Source: Halomonas huangheensis
GTDB lineage: Bacteria > Pseudomonadota > Gammaproteobacteria > Pseudomonadales > Halomonadaceae
NCBI RefSeq assembly: GCF_001431725.1
Contig: NZ_CP013106.1
Location: forward strand, 4,402,001-4,466,000
Length of the DNA stretch: 64,000 nt
Reading direction: 5' to 3'
The notes under the pieces were generated by a model. It ran no database searches. It was not told the DNA's origin and was given only the letters and a program-made list of their open reading frames with translations. This document shows, in pieces, positions 1-9,090 of the stretch. Every line of letters starts with the position of its first letter. The stretch's first letter is position 1. The position numbers were made by a program, and so were the translations under genes.

Positions 1-332
1 CCCATGGCGGACGCCGCCCCACAGGGCTGGATGCCGTAGAGTGGGCGCGCAAGATGGTTGACTATGGTGCCGGCGAATTGCTGCTGACCAGCATGGACCG
101 TGACGGCACCAAGGCCGGATTCGACCTCGGCGTGACTCGAGCCATCAGTGATGCGGTCAGCGTGCCAGTCATCGCATCAGGCGGTGTCGGCAACCTCGAT
201 CACCTGGTGGAAGGGGTGACCGAAGGCCACGCCGATGCGGTCCTTGCCGCCAGTATCTTCCACTTCGCCGAGTACACGATTCCCGAGGCCAAACGATATA
301 TGGCAGAACGCGGAATCGAAATGCGCCTGTGA
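1..332 (+). CDS. hisF: Imidazole glycerol phosphate synthase cyclase subunit HisF, 3' part
   Basis: The reading frame is already open at the window edge, so the gene is 5' truncated by the window and not by mutation. The visible C-terminal part starts at the conserved [15 protein letters not shown] stretch, continues into [15 protein letters not shown] with the catalytic-face Asp, and includes the phosphate-binding VIASGGVGN loop. All are typical of the HisF TIM barrel, which makes IGP and AICAR from PRFAR and ammonia in histidine biosynthesis. The stop is TGA at 330-332. hisC lies about 8 kb away and is not in the same operon. Confidence 0.95.
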   Translation, partial: HGGRRPTGLDAVEWARKMVDYGAGELLLTSMDRDGTKAGFDLGVTRAISDAVSVPVIASGGVGNLDHLVEGVTEGHADAVLAASIFHFAEYTIPEAKRYMAERGIEMRL

Positions 333-358
333 AGAGTCATCAGCCAATCAGGGAATTC

Positions 359-865
359 ATGCAGTCACCATGGAAGGCATCGGCCAGCATCCTCATGGCA
401 TTGGCGCTGGCTCCTGCCAGCGCCAATGCGTCATCATCGTGGCCACCCTCGACGGAGCTGGATCATGTGTTGGTACAGACCAGCCTCTATACCCGTCACT
501 ATGAGCCAGACCCGGAGCACAACAACCACCAGAGCCTGGTCAGCGTGGAGCTGCATAATCCCCAGCGCTGGCTCACGGGAGCCGGATGGTTCAAGAACTC
601 CTATGACCAGCCCACCTGGTACTGGTATGCCGGTCGCGAGTTTCCCTTGTGGCGACCCACCGAGAACACTCTGGTACGCGGCAAGCTGACTGGCGGTCTG
701 TTACGCGGTTACAAGGATGAGTATCGCGACAAGATCCCCTTCAACCACTCCGGTATCGCCCCCGCGATACTGCCCAGCATCGGCGTACAATGGGGCCGCA
801 TGGAGTCGGACTTGATCCTGTTTGGCTCCGCAGGCCTGATGGTCACTGGCGGTATGAGCTTCTAA
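359..865 (+). CDS. Secreted conserved hypothetical protein
   Basis: A 168-residue product follows hisF. I prefer the ATG at 359 over a GTG at 329 that overlaps the hisF stop, because the ATG puts a signal peptide at the start (MQSPWKASASILMALALAP, cleavage near ASANA-SS). The mature protein is rich in Trp, Tyr and His, with a TRHYEPDPEHNNHQ motif and short beta-like segments ending in aromatic or hydrophobic residues (GLMVTGGMSF at the C terminus). This suggests an outer-membrane or periplasmic beta protein. From memory, related proteins are sometimes mislabelled as glycerol-3-phosphate transporters. No function can be assigned. Confidence 0.75.
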   Translation: MQSPWKASASILMALALAPASANASSSWPPSTELDHVLVQTSLYTRHYEPDPEHNNHQSLVSVELHNPQRWLTGAGWFKNSYDQPTWYWYAGREFPLWRPTENTLVRGKLTGGLLRGYKDEYRDKIPFNHSGIAPAILPSIGVQWGRMESDLILFGSAGLMVTGGMSF

Positions 866-877
866 GCTGGGACAGAA

Positions 878-1462
878 TCAATCCAGAGTTAACCCAAGAT
901 TGCTGATGCCCCCGTTGCGCCCCAATTTGCGCAATGCCTTGATGTCCTCACGCTGGAAGTCGCCTTCGACGCCTTCCAGCACCGCATCCTGGAAGTCATT
1001 CTCGTCCTCCATCAGCGGATGTTGCTTGACCATTCTTGCCAGTGTCTCGCCATCTTCTTCACCCTCGGTAAGCTCGATGAAGGCACGCACCGCGGCTCTT
1101 GATACCCGGCTGACCTCAAGCACCGCGTCCGGAGCCTCGCCACGCAAGGTATCGAGGATCGCTGATATTGCCACCACTGCATCTGTCGCACGGCGTGCGC
1201 CAAAGCTATCGTCTTCCGCCGGAGGCTCCATCTCGGCAAGCTTCTCCACCTGACGCTCGAAATCGATCTTCGCCCCCTTGACCAGCAACTGCTCCCACAC
1301 CAGGTCGAGAATGGCGCGTATTCCGCCAGGGTCACCCTGGCCGGTGGTATCGTTGTACAGTGCGTAGTTGGGCAGCATGCGTTCCGTCAGCGCCGCCATG
1401 AAGGCCTGCTGGCGGGACAGTGACAACGCTTGCAGGCGTTCGTGAAATCCACGCTTGGTCAT
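878..1462 (-). CDS. DUF416 family protein (YjaG-like)
   Basis: The product is 194 residues from the ATG at 1462 (MTKRGFHERLQAL), close to the usual YjaG length of about 196. An upstream in-frame extension exists but has poor composition and overlaps the neighbouring gene. Family features are the N-terminal helix with SLSRQQAFMAALTERMLPNY and an acidic, helical C-terminal half. YjaG-type proteins are small cytoplasmic proteins of unknown function, often encoded near HU or nucleotide metabolism genes. It is convergent with the secreted protein at 359-865, 12 bases apart. Confidence 0.8.
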   Translation of the reverse strand: MTKRGFHERLQALSLSRQQAFMAALTERMLPNYALYNDTTGQGDPGGIRAILDLVWEQLLVKGAKIDFERQVEKLAEMEPPAEDDSFGARRATDAVVAISAILDTLRGEAPDAVLEVSRVSRAAVRAFIELTEGEEDGETLARMVKQHPLMEDENDFQDAVLEGVEGDFQREDIKALRKLGRNGGISNLGLTLD

Positions 1463-1541
1463 GACAGTACCTGTTTTATGGAAAAGCCTGTTTTCGAAGA
1501 AGTCTGTGCCTGGGAAAACCTGTCCTCGCAAACGGCAGCCC

Positions 1542-1835
1542 TCAGGGCCAGAAACGTTCTGCGGCGATGCGTCCGCGCTGATCGAAGACAACGCCCTCAT
1601 CCATCAGCAGCCGGCGCTGTTCATCGGCACCACCGTGGTCGGCGAGTTTTCGCGACGCGGTAACGACGCGAAACCAGGGTAACTCATGGCCATCCGGCAG
1701 CTCGCGCAGGGCTCTGGCCACCATTCTGGCACTCGCACCATCGGTCATCCGGGCGATACGGCCATAGCTGGTGACCCGTCCCTGCGGTATCGCCGCGATG
1801 ATGGTCAGGATCTGTTCTCGGACAAGAGAATTCAT
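1542..1835 (-). CDS. Alkyltransferase-like protein (ATL, MGMT family without active Cys)
   Basis: A 97-residue protein from the ATG at 1835. It has the MGMT DNA-binding fold: a helix-turn-helix segment (IPQGRVTSYGRIARM) and, where O6-alkylguanine transferases carry PCHRV, the sequence PWFRVV. Replacement of the acceptor Cys by Trp defines ATL proteins (E. coli YbaZ, yeast Atl1). They bind O6-alkylguanine without repairing it and pass the lesion to nucleotide excision repair. The Phe in place of His after the Trp departs from the usual PWHRV. It probably acts alone, upstream of the DUF416 gene. Confidence 0.85.
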   Translation of the reverse strand: MNSLVREQILTIIAAIPQGRVTSYGRIARMTDGASARMVARALRELPDGHELPWFRVVTASRKLADHGGADEQRRLLMDEGVVFDQRGRIAAERFWP

Positions 1836-1908
1836 GTAACCTTTCGCTATTGCAGCATTTTCACTCGGGCCGGCCTGGATGCCGCCTGACATGACACGCG
1901 AGGCCCAT

Positions 1909-2598
1909 ATGCATATTCACATGCTTCAGCATCAACCTCATCAGGGCCCTGCACGCATCGCCGACTGGCTGACCAGCATGGGTCACAGCTACACCATCTT
2001 CCACCTTCACCAGAGAGAGCTGGTACCACGCATCAGTGACTGTGATGCTCTGATCGTACTCGATGATCACGAGGACAACGAACAGCAGTCCTGGTCGCGT
2101 GCCGAGCGCAAGCTGATCGACCAGGCACTGGACGGTCAGAAACCACTGCTGGGCATCGGCACAGGGGCATTACGCATTGCCGAGCTGCTCGGCGCTCCTG
2201 TCGGCCATGGCACCAATGCCGAAGTCGGCTGGCAGCATATCAACCTCGCCAGCGATAGTTCCTTTGACCTTCCCGACGACTTTACTGCGCTGCTGTGGCA
2301 TCGGCAGGTCTTCGGGCTTCCCGATGATGCCCTGCCACTGGGTGGCAGTGAAACCAGTCCGGTGCTGGGCTTTGCCTGGGACGCGGGGCGAGTGGTCGGT
2401 CTGGCCTGCCAACTACACCATCATCGCCAGAGCCTCGCCGCGCAGGTGGAATCAGTACCGGCACCAGCAGGATATGACGACAGTCCGTGGGTGCAGTCCT
2501 CCGAAGCCATTCTCGCCGAGGCCCATCACGTCGACGAACTCGCACCGTTGCTCGATCGTGTGCTCAGTCAGTGGCTACGCACCGCAGCTGCGACCTGA
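1909..2598 (+). CDS. Type 1 glutamine amidotransferase-like protein lacking the nucleophile Cys
   Basis: A 229-residue protein with the class-I GATase fold: an N-terminal MHIHMLQHQPHQGPARIADW strand-helix, a DALIVLDDHED segment and LLWHRQVFGLPDDA matching the GATase WH-D-F region. The nucleophile elbow, normally GICLGHQ, reads GIGTGAL, so the catalytic Cys is missing, and the HPE segment is also degenerate (LHHHRQ). It therefore probably binds a ligand without hydrolysing glutamine. The start at 1909 has a GAGG-type ribosome site; 1891 and 1879 are alternatives. Its last 31 bases overlap the convergent mnmH gene. Confidence 0.8.
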   Translation: MHIHMLQHQPHQGPARIADWLTSMGHSYTIFHLHQRELVPRISDCDALIVLDDHEDNEQQSWSRAERKLIDQALDGQKPLLGIGTGALRIAELLGAPVGHGTNAEVGWQHINLASDSSFDLPDDFTALLWHRQVFGLPDDALPLGGSETSPVLGFAWDAGRVVGLACQLHHHRQSLAAQVESVPAPAGYDDSPWVQSSEAILAEAHHVDELAPLLDRVLSQWLRTAAAT

Positions 2599-3704
2599 CC
2601 CCGAACTTCAGGCTGGCAATGCTCATCACTCCATTGGCGAGCAGCCACCAGGCAGCTGTCCCAGTCTCCGACATGCAGAAAATGCTGCTCTGCATGTTTC
2701 TCGAGCTGGTAACGATACATGGGGTCATAGTATTCGGTGAGTAGTGGCGCCAGCCAGGCTTCATGGGCCTGGCGGTTGCCGCGCTCATGCTCACGGAAGG
2801 CAAGCTGCTGCAGGCGATTCAGGCGCGCCAGCCGCTCACTGCCCAGACGTTTCCGGAGCCTTCCCAATGCACTGGAAAGCTGCTTGCGCATCAGGGTCCA
2901 GCCCAGCCAGTCACCAAACTGCTGGCGGTAGATGGTCCACAGGTCGTCGATATAATCCTTGTGAATCTGCTGCAGTCGCCAATCCAGCGGCATCTCGACC
3001 CGAATTCGAGGCGCGCGTTCCATGGCCCGCCAGAATGTCAGGGGAATGTTGGAGCTGCCGATCTGGCGCGACTCATCCTCGACCACCAGCGGCCCAGATA
3101 GCGACAACAGACGCTGCCCCATGTCATGCTCGAAATCGATCTGTGCCGGCGCGACCAGTGGATGACGACCGAAGGCCGAGCCCTTGTGTCGAGCACAGCC
3201 TTCCAGATCCAGGCCGCCGTCCAGGGTCTGAACCAACGATGTCTTGGCACATCCGGTCAAACCGCCCACCACCAACAACGGCTGAGCGGCGGCTGCATCG
3301 ATATGCGCCAGCAGCCCCTGGCGCATGGCCTTCCAGCCCCCCTGGATGCGTGGTCGTTCGATACCGCTATCCAGCAGCCACTGTTGAGCGATCTGCGAGC
3401 GCAGCCCACCCCGGAAGCAATAGATGATGGCATCTGGAGTCTTCTCCAACTGCTCGCGCCAGGCAGCAACCCGCGCAGCCTTGATCTCTCCGCTGACCAG
3501 CGACTCACCGAGGCGGATCGCTGACGCCTGGCCATGCTCCTTGTAAGCGATACCGACTCGACGCCGCTCCTCGTTCTCCATCAAAGGAAGGTTGATGGCA
3601 CCCGGTAGACCACCCTGTGCGAACTCAACCGGAGCCCGGACATCGATCAGTGGGTGCCCTTCCCGCAACAGCGCGAGATCCGCAGGAACCAGCGGTAGAC
3701 TCAT
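2568..3704 (-). CDS. mnmH: tRNA 2-selenouridine synthase MnmH (SelU/YbbB)
   Basis: A 378-residue protein. Residues 1-125 form a rhodanese domain with the active Cys96 in YCFRGGLRSQ. It is followed by a P-loop domain (GGLTGCAKTS, residues 147-156; the usual Gly before Lys is Ala) that binds geranyl diphosphate or nucleotide. MnmH converts wobble 2-thiouridine to 2-selenouridine through a geranylated intermediate, using selenophosphate. The start codon overlaps the selD stop by four bases (ATGA), so the two genes are translationally coupled. No selA or selB is visible here, so the pair points to tRNA selenation as at least one use of selenophosphate. Confidence 0.93.
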   Translation of the reverse strand: MSLPLVPADLALLREGHPLIDVRAPVEFAQGGLPGAINLPLMENEERRRVGIAYKEHGQASAIRLGESLVSGEIKAARVAAWREQLEKTPDAIIYCFRGGLRSQIAQQWLLDSGIERPRIQGGWKAMRQGLLAHIDAAAAQPLLVVGGLTGCAKTSLVQTLDGGLDLEGCARHKGSAFGRHPLVAPAQIDFEHDMGQRLLSLSGPLVVEDESRQIGSSNIPLTFWRAMERAPRIRVEMPLDWRLQQIHKDYIDDLWTIYRQQFGDWLGWTLMRKQLSSALGRLRKRLGSERLARLNRLQQLAFREHERGNRQAHEAWLAPLLTEYYDPMYRYQLEKHAEQHFLHVGDWDSCLVAARQWSDEHCQPEVRGQVAAAVRSH

Positions 3705-4738
3705 CCATGCACCTCGATGAGCGCCTTGCCGTCGGCCTTGACCACTTCGCCGAAGGGGGCCAGCGCTATGCCATGCTCGCGGCCGATACGCTCGACATCA
3801 TCCTGCCAGGAAGGGTGTACCGAGAGCAGCAGACCACCGGAAGTCTGTGGGTCACACAGCCACTGCCAGTGGGCATCGTCCATCGGCGGCAGGCTAGCGC
3901 CCAGCGCCTGGCGATTACGCCGCGTGCCCCCCGGCACCGCACCCTGACGACGATAAGCCTCGGCTTCGGCAAGGCGCGGTAGGCGACGGAAATCGACCCG
4001 AGCCGCTACGCCACTGGCCGCACAGACCTCACTCAGATGCCCGGCAAGACCGAAGCCGGTGACATCAGTCATGGCGTGCACCCCTTCGACTCTAGCCATC
4101 GCAGCGCCAATACGGTTGGAAATCAGCATGGTCTCGCGCGCCAGACCTTGATGGCCGGCTTCCAGCAATCCCTGCTTTTCTGCGGTCGTCAGCAGGCCAA
4201 CCCCCAACGGCTTGGTCAGATAGAGCAGATCGCCGGGCATGGCGCCCTTGTTGAGTTTGAGATGCTTGAGTTCCACCAGTCCGTTGACCGACAGGCCAAA
4301 GATCGGCTCCGGCGCATCAATCGAGTGCCCACCAGCCAACGCCAGCCCCAGCTCACGACACACCGCCTGAGCACCTGCCACTACGTCACCGGCCACCTCG
4401 GGCCCAAGCTTGTCCAGCGGCCAACCGAGGATAGCCAATGCCATCACCGGATCGCCGCCCATGGCGTAGACATCACTGATAGCGTTGGTTGCCGCGATAC
4501 GTCCGAAATCGAAGGGATCATCGACAATCGGCATGAAGAAGTCGGTGGTCGAAATCATGCCGCGGCCATCGCCCAGATCGAATACCGCAGCGTCCTCACG
4601 GCCCTGATTACCGACAATCAAGCTGGAATGGCTCGCCCCAGGACCGGCCTTGGCGAGAATGCTGTCGAGAACATCGGGAGCAATCTTGCAACCACAACCG
4701 GCACCATGGCTGTATTGCGTCAGGCGGATCGCGCTCAT
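3701..4738 (-). CDS. selD: Selenide, water dikinase SelD
   Basis: A 345-residue enzyme that makes selenophosphate from selenide and ATP. The N-terminal motif YSHGAGCGCKIAP supplies the catalytic Cys15 (Cys, not selenocysteine), Cys17 and Lys18. The metal/ATP-binding acidic segments (STTDFFMPIVDDPFDFG, AGGHSIDAPEP) and C-terminal QTSGGLL are conserved. An AAGGAG ribosome site lies eight bases upstream of the ATG. It is the first gene of a two-gene operon with mnmH and is separated from radA by about 80 bases without a clear terminator. Confidence 0.96.
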   Translation of the reverse strand: MSAIRLTQYSHGAGCGCKIAPDVLDSILAKAGPGASHSSLIVGNQGREDAAVFDLGDGRGMISTTDFFMPIVDDPFDFGRIAATNAISDVYAMGGDPVMALAILGWPLDKLGPEVAGDVVAGAQAVCRELGLALAGGHSIDAPEPIFGLSVNGLVELKHLKLNKGAMPGDLLYLTKPLGVGLLTTAEKQGLLEAGHQGLARETMLISNRIGAAMARVEGVHAMTDVTGFGLAGHLSEVCAASGVAARVDFRRLPRLAEAEAYRRQGAVPGGTRRNRQALGASLPPMDDAHWQWLCDPQTSGGLLLSVHPSWQDDVERIGREHGIALAPFGEVVKADGKALIEVHG

Positions 4739-4817
4739 GAAAATCTCCTTGCAGTGATTGTCGCCATTCTACACCAGCGAGGCCGTCCGAGCGGCGTGTC
4801 CGACGCGGTCTCGTGAT

Positions 4818-6188
4818 CTACAGTGCGTCCAGTGCATCCGCCAGCTTGTCCACCGCCACCACATCCATGCCTGCGGGCGTCGTCTTGGGAACATTGCCGC
4901 GTGGCACAATGGCACGTGTGAAACCATGCTTGGCCGCCTCGATGATCCGCTCCTGACCACTGGGTACCGGACGGATCTCACCGGACAGCCCCACCTCACC
5001 GAACACCACCAGCTCACGCGCCAGCGGTCGTCCCTGAAGACTGGAGACCACTGCCAGCAACACCGCGAGGTCAGCACTGGTCTCCAGCACCTTGACGCCG
5101 CCCACCACGTTGAGGAACACATCCTGATCCCCGGTGAACAGGCCACCATGACGGTGCAGCACCGCCAACAGCATCGACAGCCGGTTGGTATCCAGACCTA
5201 CTGCGATGCGACGCGGATTGCCCAGAGCCGACTCATCGAGCAGCGCCTGGACCTCGACCAGAATCGGCCGAGTCCCTTCCCAGACCACCATCACCAGGCT
5301 GCCCGGAGCCTGCTCCTGCTGGCGCGACAGAAAGATAGCGCTCGGGTTCTTCACTTCCTTCATGCCATGTTCGAGCATGGCGAACACACCCAACTCGTTG
5401 ACCGCCCCAAAGCGATTCTTCTGGCCGCGTAGGGTCCGAAAGCGTGAGTCCGCGCCCCCTTCAAGCAGCAGCGACGCATCGATCATGTGTTCCAGCACCT
5501 TGGGGCCGGCCAGAGTGCCATCCTTGGTGACGTGCCCCACCAGCAGCAACACCGTGTTGCTCTGCTTGGCAAAGCGGGTCAGCGCTGCCGCAGATTCGCG
5601 CACCTGAGCCACACCACCAGGCGCCGAGGAAATATCTTCCAGGTGCATGGTCTGGATGGAATCAATGACCAGAATTTCCGGGCGCTCACGCTCGGCGACG
5701 GCAAGAATGGTTTCGACACTGGTCTCGGCCAGCATCTTGAGCCCCTGGGTCGGCAACTGCAGGCGGTGGGCACGCATGGCGACCTGTGACAGCGATTCCT
5801 CACCGGTGACATACAGCACACGACGCTGCTGCGCCAGTTTGCAGGCCGTCTGCAGCAACAACGTCGACTTGCCGGCACCGGGGTTGCCGCCCAGCAGTAC
5901 AGCAGAGCCAGGCACCAGACCACCACCGAGGACACGATCGAACTCCGCAAACGTCGACGACAGGCGCGGCACCTCGGAAAGGTCGACATTGGCGAGATCA
6001 ACTACCTCGCGTGACAGACTGCCGCTATAACCTGCCCGTGTAGTGGCGGCTCCAGATCCATGTGAGGCTGCCGACAACCGTACCTCGCTCAGAGTGTTCC
6101 ACTCCTGGCAGCTGGTGCACTGGCCCTGCCACTTACGATATTCCGCACCACACTCGGTACAGACGAAGGCGTTCCTGGCCTTGGCCAT
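4818..6188 (-). CDS. radA: DNA repair protein RadA
   Basis: A 456-residue RecA-like protein that promotes branch migration of recombination intermediates. It has a C4 zinc finger (Cys10, 13, 24, 27 in FVCTECG and CTSCQEW), a Walker A motif GGNPGAGKST, the RadA signature KNRFG within GQKNRFGAVNELGVF, and a C-terminal Lon-protease-like domain (GLSGEIRPV, AIVPRGNVPK). Length and domain order are standard. The start ATG at 6188 begins MAKARNAFVC. It lies downstream of, and is separated by a terminator from, the lipoprotein gene on the same strand. Confidence 0.97.
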   Translation of the reverse strand: MAKARNAFVCTECGAEYRKWQGQCTSCQEWNTLSEVRLSAASHGSGAATTRAGYSGSLSREVVDLANVDLSEVPRLSSTFAEFDRVLGGGLVPGSAVLLGGNPGAGKSTLLLQTACKLAQQRRVLYVTGEESLSQVAMRAHRLQLPTQGLKMLAETSVETILAVAERERPEILVIDSIQTMHLEDISSAPGGVAQVRESAAALTRFAKQSNTVLLLVGHVTKDGTLAGPKVLEHMIDASLLLEGGADSRFRTLRGQKNRFGAVNELGVFAMLEHGMKEVKNPSAIFLSRQQEQAPGSLVMVVWEGTRPILVEVQALLDESALGNPRRIAVGLDTNRLSMLLAVLHRHGGLFTGDQDVFLNVVGGVKVLETSADLAVLLAVVSSLQGRPLARELVVFGEVGLSGEIRPVPSGQERIIEAAKHGFTRAIVPRGNVPKTTPAGMDVVAVDKLADALDAL

Positions 6189-6356
6189 CGACAGGTTTCT
6201 CCTGGACTGGTAACTGGAATTGGACGCTTGAGTACGAGCCCCTCGTTGCCGAAAGGCTGGCCCGGGACATCAGTCGTTTCAAGCCTACACTGTCCCCCTG
6301 CTGCGTCCAGTGCGACTCTCCCTACAGGGGTAGATACCCGCGCCCCAGACCCGAAA

Positions 6357-6391
6357 AGACACAGGGCGGCCCGCTGGGCCGCCCTGTGTCT
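6357..6391 (-). terminator. Rho-independent terminator after the NlpE-like gene
   Basis: A perfect 16-base inverted repeat (AGACACAGGGCGGCCC and its complement, loop of three) lies 15 bases beyond the stop of the lipoprotein gene. On the minus strand it is followed by TTTT. It isolates the lipoprotein gene from radA downstream. Confidence 0.85.
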
Positions 6392-6406
6392 GATCTGCGC
6401 CGGGAA

Positions 6407-6859
6407 TTACTGGCGAGTCAGTTGCAACATGCTGTTGTTCTGGAAACGACGACGCTGCGGATCGATCAGCTCCAGAGTCTGCGGATCAAGGCGCAGGAAG
6501 TAATAGGTCTGACCTTCTCCACTCGGAGTCAGCTCGTAGACCGTCGCATCGGGGTTGTCCGCTGAACCAGTGAGCACTTCCCAGTTACCGCTATACGTCT
6601 CGGTCGGCGGGTTCTGCGGATGGTTACGATAGGCTGCGGATAGGTCGAAAGTACGATCCGTAGCCGAGCTCTGCTCTTCGCCTTCCATGGCAACGGTCAA
6701 ATCAATACCGTCACAATTACGGCACGGCAGTGTTCCCTTGTAGGTCACGGCACTGGCTTCCATGGCCTCACCAGTGCTGGCCGTATCGCTCGGGCCAGAC
6801 GCACAGCCTGCCAAAAGGGCGAGCATGGCCGATCCAGCCAGCAATGTCCTGAGTTGCAT
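6407..6859 (-). CDS. NlpE-like N-terminal domain lipoprotein
   Basis: A 150-residue lipoprotein. The start at 6859 (MQLRTLLAG) is chosen because an AGGAGGAC ribosome site sits just upstream; a start six codons earlier would lie across that site. The signal peptide ends in the lipobox LLAGC. The mature part contains YKGTLPCRNCDGI, the CxxC motif typical of the NlpE N-terminal domain, then beta strands with a Thr/Tyr-rich pattern. NlpE senses surface contact, copper and lipoprotein stress through Cpx in enterobacteria. This short version lacks the C-terminal OB domain, so equivalent signalling is not assured. Confidence 0.8.
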   Translation of the reverse strand: MQLRTLLAGSAMLALLAGCASGPSDTASTGEAMEASAVTYKGTLPCRNCDGIDLTVAMEGEEQSSATDRTFDLSAAYRNHPQNPPTETYSGNWEVLTGSADNPDATVYELTPSGEGQTYYFLRLDPQTLELIDPQRRRFQNNSMLQLTRQ

Positions 6860-6950
6860 ACGAGTCCTCCTAACCATTGAGCATGGAGCCGCGCATTACG
6901 GCAGCCTGGCGGACAGCATAACCTTCCTGTCGGCTCTCGCCCAGCCCCGA

Positions 6951-7859
6951 CTATCCGATGGATGGCATCACATGCGCGAAAATCAGCCCCAATACCACCG
7001 GCATGATGATCAAACTACCCAGGTTGCCGATCAGCACCAGCGACGCCACCGATTGTGGTTGCTGGCGGTACTGCTCCGCGACCAGGTAATTGAGCACCGC
7101 CGGAGGCAAGGCGGCAAATACCCAGAGTGAGGCTGCCTTGAGGCCCTCAAGCTCGAATATCATGACCAGAGGCCATGCCAGCACCAGCCCCGACAACGGG
7201 CAGAGCACAGCACCCAGCAATCCTGTCTTCCAGTCACCGAAATCAATATCGAGCATCCGCACGCCCAACGCAAACAGCAGCAGTGGGATACAGACACCAC
7301 CCAGCATGTGCAACGCCTCCAGCAACCAACCCGGCAAGGCGATACCGCTGAGGTTGACCACCAGCCCGGCAAAGCTGGCCAGCAGAATCGGCATCCGCAG
7401 CAGCCGCCACAGCGGAGTATGCGGGCTGAGCATCTTCACGCCCAGCGAGAAATGCAGCAGCATCTCGACAATGAACAACACGATGGCCGCCGGTAGCGCC
7501 TGCTCCCCGAAGGCAAGCACCAGCAGTGGAACTCCCATGTTGCCGGAATTGTTGAACATCATCGGTGGCACGAAAGTTCCTGGCTCGAGTTTGAGCCACT
7601 TCACCACCGGCCACACCAGCAGCCCTGAACCCAGCACGATGATGGCTGCCGACAACGCCAACAAACCATATTCCGCCAACGGCGCCTGACCGTCGGCCAG
7701 CACCGCAAATACCAGCAGCGGCACGAACAATTCCATGTTCAGGGTATTGAGACTGCGAATATCCGGGCGACGGAAATAGCCATACAGGGTACCGGCACCG
7801 GAAATCAGGAATACCGGCAGCAGGGTGGCGAGAATCTTGGCGATCATCCAGTGACTCAC
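6951..7859 (-). CDS. AEC family transporter (auxin efflux carrier fold)
   Basis: A 302-residue integral membrane protein with about ten hydrophobic helices in two repeats. The AEC/MdcF hallmark asparagine-rich segment (MMFNNSGNMGVPLLV) in the first half and a LPPAVLNYLVAEQY crossover in the second half are present. Bacterial members move small carboxylates or unknown metabolites. The gene stands alone: it is divergent from hisC and separated by about 90 bases from the lipoprotein gene. Substrate unknown. Confidence 0.85.
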   Translation of the reverse strand: MSHWMIAKILATLLPVFLISGAGTLYGYFRRPDIRSLNTLNMELFVPLLVFAVLADGQAPLAEYGLLALSAAIIVLGSGLLVWPVVKWLKLEPGTFVPPMMFNNSGNMGVPLLVLAFGEQALPAAIVLFIVEMLLHFSLGVKMLSPHTPLWRLLRMPILLASFAGLVVNLSGIALPGWLLEALHMLGGVCIPLLLFALGVRMLDIDFGDWKTGLLGAVLCPLSGLVLAWPLVMIFELEGLKAASLWVFAALPPAVLNYLVAEQYRQQPQSVASLVLIGNLGSLIIMPVVLGLIFAHVMPSIG

Positions 7860-8019
7860 TTGTTATTGAAAAGCATTTTCTTGAAGCCAAATTCCGGCAA
7901 CGTAAGAAGAAAAATCAATTGGTTATGCAGGCACAATATGTCGATGACTTGCGCCCTGCAGCAGCGCACGTCACCATGCCGATAGACAGACTTCCCCCAC
8001 CCCCTGCAAGCGAGTGCCC

Positions 8020-9075
8020 ATGAGCAAGTTGTGGAGTCCCGCCGTACGGGAGCTGACGCCCTATGTCCCGGGCGAGCAGCCTCGTGAACGGTTGATCAAG
8101 CTGAATACCAACGAGAACCCCTACCCACCATCGCCTGGCGTCGAGAAGGTGTTGCGTGAATTCAGTGCCGACCACCTGCGCCTCTACCCGGACCCCACAT
8201 CCACGGCACTACGCCAGGCACTCGCGCGGACGCTGGATACCGAGGTTGAGCGGGTATTCGTCGGCAATGGGTCGGATGAAGTCCTTGCGCTGGCCTTTCA
8301 GGCCTTCTTTCGCCAGCAGAAACCACTGGCTATTCCGGACATATCCTACAGCTTCTATCCAGTTTACTGTCGCATGTACGGCATCGATAGTCAGGTCCAC
8401 CCTCTCGATGAACGCTGGCAAGTCAATCTCGAGGCTCTGAGTGCCGATAGCGGCGGTGTGGTCTTCGCCAATCCCAATGCCCCCACCGGCCACGGCCACG
8501 GCCGTGAAGCCATTGCCGCGCTGCTCGACAAGGTCACCGATCGTGTGGTTCTGGTTGATGAGGCCTATGTCGACTTCGGTGGTGAAAGCGCGGTGCCGCT
8601 GGTGGAGCGTTATCCCAACCTGCTGGTTACCGGCACCTTCTCCAAATCACGCAGCCTCGCGGGACTGCGTCTTGGCTATGCGGTCGGCTCACCGGAGCTT
8701 ATCGAAGGCATGGTTCGGGTCAAGGACTCGTTCAATTCCTATCCCGTGGATGCGCTCGCCAGCGCCATTGGTATTGCAGCACTGGAAGACGAGGATTACT
8801 TCAACGCCACACGCCAGGCCGTGATGGCTACCCGTGAGCGCGCACGGCTGCGCCTGACCGAGCTGGGCTTCCAGGTGTTGCCATCGCAGACCAACTTCCT
8901 GCTGGCCACTCACTCCGATCAAGACGTGGCACAGCTGTTCGTCGAACTGCGCGAGCGAGGCATTCTGGTGCGCCACTTCAATACCGAGGCATTGCGGGAT
9001 TACCTGCGCATCACTGTCGGTACCGATGATGAAATGGACAGTTTGATCGAGGTCCTCACGGAACTCCTGCCCTGA
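8020..9075 (+). CDS. hisC: Histidinol-phosphate aminotransferase HisC
   Basis: A 351-residue fold-type I PLP aminotransferase. KLNTNENPYPPSP at the N terminus, NPNAPTGHGHG (substrate/PLP binding), DEAYVDFGG and the PLP lysine in TFSKSRSLAGLRLGYAVG mark the HisC family, which converts imidazole acetol phosphate to histidinol phosphate. The ATG at 8020 is preferred to the GTG two codons upstream, with AAGCGAG as a weak ribosome site. A hairpin follows the gene at 9091-9116. In related bacteria hisC often follows hisG-hisD; here it is alone. Confidence 0.94.
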   Translation: MSKLWSPAVRELTPYVPGEQPRERLIKLNTNENPYPPSPGVEKVLREFSADHLRLYPDPTSTALRQALARTLDTEVERVFVGNGSDEVLALAFQAFFRQQKPLAIPDISYSFYPVYCRMYGIDSQVHPLDERWQVNLEALSADSGGVVFANPNAPTGHGHGREAIAALLDKVTDRVVLVDEAYVDFGGESAVPLVERYPNLLVTGTFSKSRSLAGLRLGYAVGSPELIEGMVRVKDSFNSYPVDALASAIGIAALEDEDYFNATRQAVMATRERARLRLTELGFQVLPSQTNFLLATHSDQDVAQLFVELRERGILVRHFNTEALRDYLRITVGTDDEMDSLIEVLTELLP

Positions 9076-9090
9076 TCACGACCCCATCAA

